Source of the DNA: Saccharomyces uvarum
Taxonomy: Eukaryota; Ascomycota; Saccharomycetes; Saccharomycetales; Saccharomycetaceae
DNA length: 64,000 nucleotides
NCBI GenBank assembly: GCA_947243795.1
Contig: OX365928.1
Location: forward strand, 124,001-188,000
Direction of reading: 5' to 3'
Positions 41,873 to 50,268 of the stretch are shown one piece after another (within the stretch, counting starts at the first letter, position 1; each line of letters begins with the position of its first letter). Made by a program: the position numbers and the translations under genes. A model generated the notes under the pieces. That model was not told where the DNA came from. It saw only the letters and a program-made list of their open reading frames with translations, and searched no databases.

Positions 41873-42593
41873 GTGCAGTTCAATGTTGAGTTCTCAATAG
41901 TAAGCAGCTGACTACCGTGATATAAAGTATATATCTATAATTATAAGTGTTCCAATACCAAGAATAGTGGACCCTTTTGAATCTTTAATTCTTTTAACTG
42001 CTTTTAGCTGCATTTTTCATCAGTCCACTGTTCTCTGAAAAATCCCGAATAAAAGATACAAGCCTCCAATAAAAGGCGCATAACACGGACGCAACATAAA
42101 AGACCGCATCGGAGTGCGATTAAAAACCTCTGTCTCGTTGTGGCTGCTCTTTGCCACAGTCCAACGTTATTGAACCAGTAAGCTTGCTTGCCGCAATTGT
42201 TAGAACTTCGGATCTAAAAGCACTGGATCTTACTTTTTGCCCTGTGCATCTAATCTTGTTGTATTTCTACGTGTTTACAGTCATTTATACAAGTCAGGTA
42301 TTGGGACGATTTGAGCCGTGGTGATTGGCCCGTGTCTGAATGTACTGACCTCGAGAAATATTTATATTTTTATATGAAAAGTGTTTATTGACCTTGAGGC
42401 ATTGTAATACTCTGAAAATAATCCTCGTTTAAAAAATATACATACGAATCCAATAATGATATTGAAATTTCGATTACATAAAACTTGTGCTCTTTGCAGC
42501 AAAAGAACAAAGTAGTGCTCAGTGCTCAAGTTGGGTCAATAGAAAAAGCGAAATTCATATACCTACTGACCGAGAAGTCTCTAATTGTCAAAT
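41873..42593. other. Spacer with a perfect ARS-consensus match
   Basis: 721 bp, AT-rich. ATTTATATTTT at 42360-42370 fits the 11-bp ARS consensus exactly; such matches are common in AT-rich DNA, so origin function is only possible. No genes seen. I also did not find the tRNA-Leu(CAA) that S. cerevisiae carries near here. Confidence 0.4.
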
Positions 42594-43252
42594 ATGGTAC
42601 GATCTGATCTCCATTTTCTTCTTCCAAGATACAATGAAACGCCAAAATCGTTACAAGACAAGCTAAAGGAAGTAGCGCGAGAGGACAGCACAACCTTGCC
42701 TGAAATGTATAGAGGCCTACCGCAAGAAAATGATCCGGGAGCTTTCATGGCACTTCTGATTATTTTTTTCTGTAAGAACATTATTAGTAGTTACACCACC
42801 CCATCCATGACTAGGATGTCAAGGGCGCTGGAAACGTAGCCGTCAGTATAGGATTGTTGGTATGTGGCGTTCAGATTACCTTTTGGTCACAAAACGCGAG
42901 ATCAGGAGGTTCTACCGTTTTGGCTTGCGTTGTATCAGTGGCAGTAACCCTAGTGACTGTAGCTATCAATGGAGCAATTAGCGGTGGTCCAAATAAAAGA
43001 GTTACTGCAGCGCAAGCTATTTTGTTGTCATTGGAGAGGATAGCCTATAATATAACTGTAACCTTGTGTTCTAGTAAAATGTTTCTTTGGATGCCCAAGC
43101 TGAAAACAACATATCTACACAGTGTTGTTTGCGTCCTGTCCATTTTAGTGTATTTGGCTATAGAATTTTCCGTAAAGGAGATTTACTATGGGCTGCTACG
43201 AATTTTAAACGCAAACAAGCACGGTATAGTCACGAAACCGTCCACAACCTAA
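42594..43252 (+). pseudogene. Disrupted gene for a multi-helix membrane protein, unrecognised
   Basis: Starting with the ATG at 42594 (MVRSDLHFLLPRYNETPKSL) a frame runs 81 codons to a stop at about 42838. A second plus-strand frame, open from about 42815, continues to 43252 with protein-like sequence: VAVSIGLLVCGVQITFW, TVLACVVSVAVTLVTVAI, and SVVCVLSILVYLAIEFSV. The two frames overlap in the same orientation, so this is most simply one gene of about 220 codons with a single frame change near 42.82 kb. Predicted: soluble N-terminus plus about four helices. The family is not recognised and I know no S. cerevisiae gene here. A sequencing error could also explain the break. Confidence 0.45.
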
Positions 43253-43826
43253 TTCGAGCCAGTTTCTTGCCCTCTTTTAGCCTTTACATATTTAGGTTTA
43301 CTTCTACGCACAGCCGTCTCTGCAATTGAAGGTATGTTTCAATACCGTTCTTGACACCATTAACTATATAACAAAAAAAAAAAATGCCAAATTAATTGTT
43401 TCATGGTTCAATTGTCATATAATTTTTTGAAATATATTTAATACTAATCTCATTTTGTAATTCTTGTGCCAAGATTCTTGAGAGTATACGTATCTACAAT
43501 ATCCCTGATAATAAAAAATAGCCCAAATTTAGTGAAAATATTGAAGGCCGTTGAAAGAAGAGATTGAAACGGTTTCATATCGTTTGTTGCCTAAACCACA
43601 TCTATAAGAAGTAGGGTTTAAGAATGTGACTTTTTTAGAGGGACTTTTTCTTATCTTAAATGGTGGATATTCTAGCCATCGGTAGTGGTTGACAAAATAG
43701 GTTGTGGCCTTATTCAGTTGGCAAACCTTCGTTAGTGTTGATATTCTTCCAACTAAATCCAAAGTTAAAGTGAAGATGATTTCCTTACAAAAAAAAATAA
43801 CATATGGCTTACGGTCCAAAAAATAA
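43253..43826. other. Spacer downstream of the disrupted gene
   Basis: 574 bp. A 96-codon minus-strand frame (43819-43529) lacks an ATG and is not recognised. Otherwise AT-rich, with an A run near 43372-43384. Confidence 0.4.
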
Positions 43827-43908
43827 CGACAACTGCAGGATTTGAACCTGCGCGGGCAGAGCCCAAAAGATTTCTAATCTTTCGCCTTAACCACTCGGCC
43901 AAGTTGCC
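43827..43908 (-). tRNA. tS(AGA)A: tRNA-Ser (AGA)
   Basis: An 82-nt class II tRNA without intron. On the minus strand: acceptor GGCAACT paired with AGTTGTC, A box TGGCCGAGTGG, anticodon AGA (43873-43875) in loop TTAGAAA, a long variable arm (TGGGCTCTGCCCG), B box GGTTCAAATCC. A T run follows on the minus strand. It is syntenic with the chromosome I tRNA-Ser. Confidence 0.98.
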
Positions 43909-43969
43909 TTCAATTCTTGAATATATTGAACCTCAATATATTATACCTCAAATATACCAGTGCACAGCA

Positions 43970-44351
43970 AATCAGATGATGATCTTTGGGGTTCCATTGT
44001 TCTTTGTTGGAATATAAATCAACTATCGTCTAATAACTAGTGTTTATGTTACTAGTATATTATCATATACGGTGTAAGAAGATGACACAAATTATGAGAA
44101 AGAGGCATCAAAAGTAGCGGAAGCTGAAACGCAAGGATTGGTAATGTAATAGGATCGATGAATGATAACATATAAAACGATGATAATAATGTCTACAGAA
44201 TTATGTAAAATTACAGATTCCTTTTTGTGGAATCCTAAATCCTCGAGGAGAGCTCTAGTATATTATATATACACAACATTATTGCCTTACGAACAATGGA
44301 ATCCCAACAATTATCCCAAATTCATCGATATCTCAGAATCTTGTTCCAACA
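43970..44351 (-). mobile_element. Older delta-type LTR relic, interrupted by a younger LTR
   Basis: On the minus strand the end piece 44336-44351 reads TGTTGGAACAAGATTC, a delta start. The piece at about 43970-44004 resembles a delta 3' part (AATGGAACCCCAAAGATC). Between them sits the opposite-oriented LTR 44005-44335. The simplest reading is an old minus-strand LTR with most of its length lost and a younger LTR inside it. A fossil. Confidence 0.45.
44005..44335 (+). mobile_element. Solo delta LTR (Ty1/Ty2)
   Basis: 331 bp from TGTTGGAATATAAATCAAC to CGATATCTCA, with the delta landmarks TATATTATCATATACGGTG and AGCTGAAACGCAAGGATTG. It looks nearly full length. I see no matching 5-bp repeats at its ends. 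It lies about 100 bp upstream of tRNA-Ser, the preferred Ty1 integration window. Confidence 0.9.
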
Positions 44352-44447
44352 CTTTATACTCATCTTCACTAATTCAGTTTTAACATTCCAACATAAATAA
44401 TGTCCGAGATGACATATTCCAACACTAACAAATATCTTGTACGTTTC

Positions 44448-44766
44448 TGTTGGAACAAGATTCGACTACCGTCCATCTATTACATACGGTGCTAAAAGTG
44501 ACATACACTATATGGCTAGTAAACCAAGATTCAAACTGTCGTCGAAATTAATCGAAGCCGAAGCGCAAGCACTGGTGTCGTAAAATGATCGATGGAAAGT
44601 ATGAAAAGGAAAACAAAATCATTTGTAATATTATACAAAGTTGACAATTCCCTTACGTGGATTCATAAATCCATCAGGACAATATCCAGCATAACCCATA
44701 TATTATAACATTGAATAAAATGGGATCCCAAAATTTACAATAATAGGATCATCCCCCATTCGATCA
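44448..44766 (+). mobile_element. Divergent delta-type solo LTR
   Basis: Starts TGTTGGAACAAGATTCGAC and ends near CCCATTCGATCA, about 319 bp. It shares the layout of delta (AGCCGAAGCGCAAGCACTGG, AATGGGATCCCAAAA) but is clearly diverged from the LTR 100 bp away. It belongs to the same divergent subfamily as the copies at 1455 and 46439. An old fossil; the 3' limit is approximate. Confidence 0.7.
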
Positions 44767-45460
44767 GCCAAACGCATATAAGAAAGAGAGGGCAGTAGAT
44801 CAGTGGCCACTCGTTTGTGGCCCAATTTATAACGCTATATTACCGCGGGAAAAAGTCGTCTCGATGTCGGTGTCGCACTCTAGCTTATGAGGAGCAAAGG
44901 CGGCAGTATCGTTCGTAGACACAGATGTATACTAGGCTTGAGGAAGTGCTCTTTTCATACGATTGCATTATATAATCCAATATTGTAATCAATTTTGTTA
45001 AATCCCTTTTTTATTTAAATTTCGAGGATTAGAATGTGCCACCACGGGTATTTTAGATCCAGAGGGCCAACACTGGAATGAACGTATAATGAGCTCATAT
45101 ACTGGTAGGTTAATCGTTAATGTAGCGTATAGAATTCATGCTCAGTTGCAATGTGCGATGTATTTTCCAGTCAAATGCCACAGTACAGCCGGCTAGTATT
45201 TCTGTCGTACCTAGACACTGGTCATGGATGCAGCGAGCACCCTCGTATTACAAAACTTGGCTTGGTAGTTCCCAATTGCGATGCGTCACTTTTAGATGTA
45301 GATATGTGCTTTGCGGCATTTTTGCGCGCAGTTGGTATGATGAAAAAAAAAAAAGGGCTTCTTGAGGTTCTGAAATATTTATTCTAGAAACCACCGATGT
45401 TGAGCCTGTCACGTCTTATTGAAAACATAGGTAAGAGACCAAGTTCACAGTGCAGCCGCC
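44767..45460. other. Spacer before the plus-strand DUP240 gene
   Basis: 694 bp. Overlapping plus-strand frames (45138-45387) are not recognised; an A run is at 45343-45354. No LTR ends seen. Confidence 0.45.
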
Positions 45461-46162
45461 ATGCAACCGGATAGTGATGTCAAGAGCGACGTCAAACTGG
45501 ACACATTGAGTGAACCTAGTGTACCTTTGATAACGGAGAATATTGTTCTTCCCAATGATATCTTCAAGTCCCGTTTTTCTTATCTATTATACGAACTGGC
45601 TCACGATAAACTGGTGATGGTTCCTTTCGTGATACCTGTGATTTTGGTTTTAATCGCTCTGAACTTTCGCTACGATGCCGTTTACATTATAGCTGGTATT
45701 GCGGGTATCTATGATATCTTCGGTTTAGTTATTTCCCTAGTTCACTTCATGAGTCCAATTTCTGATAAAGGTTTCAAAATAAAACTTCTAGCAGAGGTAA
45801 TAGCAAGAAAACCAGCGGGTGAAGAGTGGAGGACGATTGCATATAACTTGAATCGATACTTGTTTGATAATGATCTATGGAATACTCCGTACTATTTTTA
45901 TGGTGGTCACAACTGCGACAGCTACTTCCAAGACCTCATTGGAAGAGCAAGACAAGCTGCGCAGGAGAAACCTTCAACCAAGGATGCTGACAATACAGAG
46001 CCGGACACACCACCAGCCCAGGCTCCGAGCGATACACCCGAATCCCATGCTTATAGTTCCGACCCGATTCTGGAAGCATATTATCTTAAAGCAGTGGAAG
46101 TTGAGCAGCAGGCCCAACGAAACTATTGGAGAAGCCAATATCCGGACGCCGATATGCCTTAG
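45461..46162 (+). CDS. DUP240-family membrane protein, intact
   Basis: 233 residues from the ATG at 45461. N-terminal block ([20 protein letters not shown], then [16 protein letters not shown]), two transmembrane helices (about 50-70, VMVPFVIPVILVLIAL; 76-103, YIIAGIAGIYDIFGLVISLV), core AEVIARKPAGEEWRTIAYN with LWNTPYYFYGGHNCDSY, a proline/acid-rich linker and the end QRNYWRSQYPDADMP. It resembles Uip3 and its neighbours, which in S. cerevisiae form five tandem plus-strand copies between tRNA-Ser and YAT1. Here only one is present, so orthology to a single member cannot be assigned. Confidence 0.93.
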   Translation: MQPDSDVKSDVKLDTLSEPSVPLITENIVLPNDIFKSRFSYLLYELAHDKLVMVPFVIPVILVLIALNFRYDAVYIIAGIAGIYDIFGLVISLVHFMSPISDKGFKIKLLAEVIARKPAGEEWRTIAYNLNRYLFDNDLWNTPYYFYGGHNCDSYFQDLIGRARQAAQEKPSTKDADNTEPDTPPAQAPSDTPESHAYSSDPILEAYYLKAVEVEQQAQRNYWRSQYPDADMP

Positions 46163-46438
46163 AGTATGCACCATTATATATCGAACATACTAATATATGA
46201 CGTAAAAGAAGCCGAGCCATTATCGTCAATCACGAGGATGTCCAGTTCAAGCCAAAGCACGCCGTAAATAGCCGTATAATAACAACCAAAATGAAACAAT
46301 GTCCTGGGGGTAACGCTTTCATTGCACCCATATGATAATCTGTCCGACTACCGATCAGCTTGGCAATACCACGGCGGCAATGCGCAGGCAAAGACGGTAC
46401 CCGGGCCAAACCACCCCAGGGTCCTCGCTGTTTAAATA

Positions 46439-46705
46439 TGCTGGAACAAGAAACAGCAGTCGGCCATCCATTACCATTATATACGGCGTCAGAAGATGAC
46501 ACATATCACGAGACCAGCAAACCAGGATTCAAACTGTCATCGAAATTAATTGAAGGCAAAGCGCAAGCACTGATGTCGTAAAATTATATAAAAAGCGAAC
46601 ATAATCATATATGGTGTTATGCAAAATTGCTAACTCCCTCTTGTAACTTCTGAAACCCCTAAGGAGAATCTCTGGTATAATCTATATACCTAACAAATCA
46701 ATAAA
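46439..46705 (+). mobile_element. Divergent delta-type LTR relic
   Basis: Begins TGCTGGAACAAGAAACAG, with internal similarity to 44448-44766 (CAAACTGTCATCGAAATTAAT, GCGCAAGCACTGATGTCGTAA). The 3' end is not clear, so the right limit is approximate. An old fossil directly upstream of the YAT1 promoter island. Confidence 0.65.
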
Positions 46706-46832
46706 AAAAGACGCTTCCATTTCTTGCGCAGCGTGGTATGGGTTCGCTGATCCGCTGCATCTCCCCAACTTCTTAAACTCCTGGGTCATCGCCCCGCCCG
46801 CCCGAGATCGTCCGCCCGCCCGGGAGATGACC

Positions 46833-46862
46833 TCGGCGGCAAAGCGCGCGCGCGTATATATA
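46833..46862 (+). promoter_or_regulatory. YAT1 promoter: URS1-like site and TATA box
   Basis: TCGGCGGCA at 46833-46841 is one base off the Ume6 URS1 consensus. TATATATA follows at 46854-46861, about 75 bp upstream of the YAT1 ATG. YAT1 is known to be expressed on non-fermentable carbon and in sporulation, which fits Ume6 control. The whole stretch 46780-46900 is unusually GC-rich. Confidence 0.6.
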
Positions 46863-46934
46863 CAGCGGCAAGCGCGCACTACAAGCACAACAACCCCCCC
46901 TAACACAAGCAAACACCACCAACACCCCCACAAC

Positions 46935-49121
46935 ATGCCCCCCACCCCCAAGCTGCAAAGACTACCCGTCCCGCCGCTACAGGACACACTCAACCGCTAC
47001 CTGCAGCGCGTAGAACCGCTGCAGGACGAGCGCCAGAACCGCCGCACGCGCCGCACAGTGCTCTCCGCGGAGAACCTGGATGCCCTGCAAACGCTGCACG
47101 AGCGGCTACAGGACTACGATGCGCGGCTCGCAGCCAGCAACCCGGAGTCGTCGTACATCGAGCAGTTCTGGTACGACGCGTACCTGCTGTACGACGCCAC
47201 TGTCGTGCTTAACGTGAACCCGTACTTCCAGCTGCAGGACGACCCGACCATCAAGGACACGCCCGAGACGGCCGCGCAGGGGCCCTACGGCGCGCACACC
47301 GTGCAGGTGCGTCGCGCTGCACGGCTTGCCACCTCGGTGCTCAAGTTCATCCGCGAGATCCGCCGCGGCACGCTACGCCCGGACACGGTGCGCGGCCGCA
47401 CGCCGCTGTCGATGGACCAGTACGCGCGGTTATTCGGCTCCAGCCGCATCCCGCCGGGCCCCGGTGAGCCCTCGTGCCACCTGCAGACGGACGCCACCTC
47501 GCACCACGTGATCGCGATGTACCGCGCGCAGTTCTACTGGTTCGACGTGCTCGACGCGCGCAACGAGCCCATTTTCGCGACGCCCGAGCAGCTCGAGTGG
47601 AACTTGTACTCCGTCATCATGGACGCGGAGGCCAACGGCGCCGGCGGAGGTGGCGGAGGTGGCGGAGGTGGAGGTGGAGGCGGCGCCGCCTCCACCTCCG
47701 CCGCGCCCTTCGGCGTGTTCACCACGGAGTCGCGTCGCGTGTGGTCCAACATCAGGGACTACCTGTTCCACGCCGCGGACCGCACCAACTGGCGCAACCT
47801 CAAGCTGATCGACTCCGCGCTGTTCGTCATCTGCCTGGACGACGTGGCCTTTGCCGCGGACCAGCAGGACGAGCTCACGCGCTCGATGCTGTGCGGCACG
47901 TCGCATATCAACCTCGACCCGCACGACCTGCGCGGCACGCCCCTCAACGTGCAGACGGGTACCTGTCTCAACCGCTGGTACGACAAGCTACAGCTGATCG
48001 TGACCAAGAACGGGCAGGCGGGCATCAACTTCGAGCACACGGGCGTCGACGGCCACACCGTGCTGCGACTCGCCACGGACATCTACACGGACTCGATTCT
48101 GAGTTTCGCGCGCGGCGTCACAAAGAACGTCGTGGACATCTTCGGCGGCAATGACTCCGCGGCGGCGGCGGCGGCCGACGCCGCCGCCACTAACCTCATC
48201 ACCATCCCGCGCAAGCTCGAGTGGCGCACCGACCACTTCCTGCAGTCGTCGCTCCACTTTGCGGAGACCCGCATCTCGGACCTGATCTCGCAGTACGAGT
48301 TCGTCAACCTCGATTTCGCGCACTACGGTGCCGCGCACATCAAGACGCTGTTCCGCTGCTCCCCAGACGCATTCGTGCAGCAGGTGTTCCAGGTCGCGTA
48401 CTTCGCGCTCTACGGCCGCTTCGAAACCGTGTACGAGCCCGCCATGACCAAGGCCTTCCAGAACGGCCGCACAGAGGCCATCCGCTCCGTGACGCTGCAG
48501 TCCAAGCAGTTCGTCAAGTCGCTGCTCGACCAGGACGCCTCGGACCAGACCAAGATCGACCTCTTGCACGCCGCGTGCGCCGCGCATTCGAAGATCACCG
48601 CCGAGTGTTCCCGCGGGCTCGGTCAGGACCGCCACCTCTACGCGCTCTACTGCATCTGGAACCGGTGGTACAAGGACAAGTTGGCCCTGCCCCCGCTCTT
48701 CCAGGACGGATCCTGGGCCGCGATGCAGAACAACGTGTTGAGCACCTCCAACTGCGGCAACCCGTGCCTCAAGAGCTTCGGCTTCGGGCCCGTCACCGCC
48801 AACGGCTTCGGCATCGGCTACATCATCAGGGACCACTCCATCTCCGTGGTCGTGTCCTCGAGGCACCGCCAGACCGCCCGCTTTGCCTCGCTTATGGAGA
48901 AGTCGCTGCTGGAGATCGACCGCCTCTTCAAGCGCCAGTTGCGGGCCGCGGGCCACGCTGTCCACGACCCGGCCGCCCAAAGGGCAGAGAACGAACAGTA
49001 CCTCACGGGCATCCGCAAGGAACGCGACCAGGCAGACCGATCCGCGGTGCATGCCAAATCCGAGGACATGAAGTATTTGCTGTCCGGCTACGACTACTTC
49101 GACGTCAGCGTCTCCGGGTGA
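46935..49121 (+). CDS. YAT1: YAT1, outer-mitochondrial carnitine O-acetyltransferase
   Basis: 728 residues from the ATG at 46935 (687 in S. cerevisiae). It transfers acetyl groups between CoA and carnitine. The catalytic histidine is H368 in EHTGVDG (the HxxxDG motif), with the carnitine/CoA-site signature LSTSN and KSFGFGPVTANGFGIGY near the C-terminus. The extra length is mainly low complexity: a run of 14 glycines (residues 237-250), an alanine-rich stretch after FGGNDS, and a longer region near HAVHDPAAQRAENEQ. The gene is extremely GC-rich, especially at third codon positions, unlike all its neighbours. The open frame extends 36 codons upstream without an ATG (it begins at a CTG/ATG-poor stretch); homology sets MPPTPKLQRL as the start. 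Confidence 0.96.
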   Translation: MPPTPKLQRLPVPPLQDTLNRYLQRVEPLQDERQNRRTRRTVLSAENLDALQTLHERLQDYDARLAASNPESSYIEQFWYDAYLLYDATVVLNVNPYFQLQDDPTIKDTPETAAQGPYGAHTVQVRRAARLATSVLKFIREIRRGTLRPDTVRGRTPLSMDQYARLFGSSRIPPGPGEPSCHLQTDATSHHVIAMYRAQFYWFDVLDARNEPIFATPEQLEWNLYSVIMDAEANGAGGGGGGGGGGGGGGAASTSAAPFGVFTTESRRVWSNIRDYLFHAADRTNWRNLKLIDSALFVICLDDVAFAADQQDELTRSMLCGTSHINLDPHDLRGTPLNVQTGTCLNRWYDKLQLIVTKNGQAGINFEHTGVDGHTVLRLATDIYTDSILSFARGVTKNVVDIFGGNDSAAAAAADAAATNLITIPRKLEWRTDHFLQSSLHFAETRISDLISQYEFVNLDFAHYGAAHIKTLFRCSPDAFVQQVFQVAYFALYGRFETVYEPAMTKAFQNGRTEAIRSVTLQSKQFVKSLLDQDASDQTKIDLLHAACAAHSKITAECSRGLGQDRHLYALYCIWNRWYKDKLALPPLFQDGSWAAMQNNVLSTSNCGNPCLKSFGFGPVTANGFGIGYIIRDHSISVVVSSRHRQTARFASLMEKSLLEIDRLFKRQLRAAGHAVHDPAAQRAENEQYLTGIRKERDQADRSAVHAKSEDMKYLLSGYDYFDVSVSG

Positions 49122-50268
49122 CCCCGCGGTCTTCTATAGCTGTATACGTATATACGTTCTAAACAATGCAATACACGGCGCTAGCATATAAGCACTCGAC
49201 TCTCGTTTCCCTCCCGTGGTCGTGCGATCTTGCTTTGGACGGCGCCCCACTCAGACTAACATGTACTATGAACAGGTACCTATATGATCCATCAATCGGC
49301 TGATACGGGATTGGAATTCGTTCGGATCAATAATTTTTTTTCTTCTTACGACTTTGCAAAGTTTTAAATGCTATAAATTTTTTAACAATGAGTACTGGAT
49401 GTTCTATTCTGACGAAACAGATGATAGGAAAGTAGTGCTGTATCATTTTGAGGACCAGCAATTCATCGCCATTAAGCAGCAATTTCACGGCCAGCAGAAC
49501 TTCCGACCCGGACTTCTTCGTTATTATTCTATTACGCGAAATGGATGCCACCTTGTATAGAAAAGAGTGAAATCCCGAGTCCGTTCTTGGCCGCCAAATC
49601 CGCCGATCGGTCCTTAGGTTAATTAAGTTGGTCTAGGCAGGGCCTCACTGGAAAACTGAATTTACCGTGTCTGAAATCTGCTGGTGGGGTTGCGGCCTTG
49701 CGGTTCGAGCGAGAAAGGGGTTCATGCGTGCTCAATCGAGGATTACATCACACGATACGTGTTATTACGGCGGCCCTTGTCCTGTTGGTGTGATACGGTG
49801 AATCGCGTGGCCCCAGCACTATCCATTATGCCTCACCCACGACGGGGGGGCAAGATGATCATAGACTCACACATATATATATATATATACGTACATAAAT
49901 TCAGTGAGTTAATGACCGGTTATTTTGATCTCATTTCTCGTTTTATGTTACCTTGTGGAAAAAAGAATAAAAGAAGACTTTCCACTTTATTACTACTACT
50001 TGCTATAAATATCCACTTCGACGCCCATTGCTATGAAAAAAATTCCTCTGAGTACGCGTGTCCCCAAATTCTTATTGCAACGCTCTTGTTATTGCATCAA
50101 CTTCACCTTTTCGAAGCAGTGAAGGAGAGACGATTGTTATTGTGCAAAAATACATAGCTATTTATTCCGTCGTTTGCATTCTCCTTCGTTTGCCGAGCGA
50201 ATATGACAAAAAAATAATAACAGACAAAACACACTGTACCCCTACCAAACTGCAAGAACGATATCGGC
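49122..50268. other. YAT1/SWH1 spacer
   Basis: 1.15 kb. After the GC-rich YAT1 end the composition drops abruptly to AT-rich. At 49327-49560 both strands are open for about 70 codons without a convincing start. The plus-strand ATG would be 49399 (MFYSDETDDRKVVLYHFEDQ). A (TA)n run lies at 49874-49888. No known gene recognised. Confidence 0.4.

Noticed and set aside
42360-42370. Exact ARS consensus match as a replication origin
   Set aside because: Such 11-bp matches are common in AT-rich yeast DNA and no B elements were identified; kept only as a note.
44336-44447. Possible internal Ty sequence between neighbouring LTRs
   Set aside because: Only 112 bp with no similarity to gag or pol that I can see, and it contains just an LTR end.
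45138-45387. Overlapping frames with a protease-like DTG triplet
   Set aside because: The triplet alone is weak evidence; surrounding residues do not fit a retroviral-type protease and neither frame extends.
46827-46934. 36-codon N-terminal extension of YAT1
   Set aside because: It would include the TATA box region and is not conserved; the ATG at 46935 aligns with the known start.
47988-49162. Long alternative frames on both strands inside YAT1
   Set aside because: GC-rich coding DNA has few stop codons in any frame; the YAT1 frame alone carries conserved motifs.
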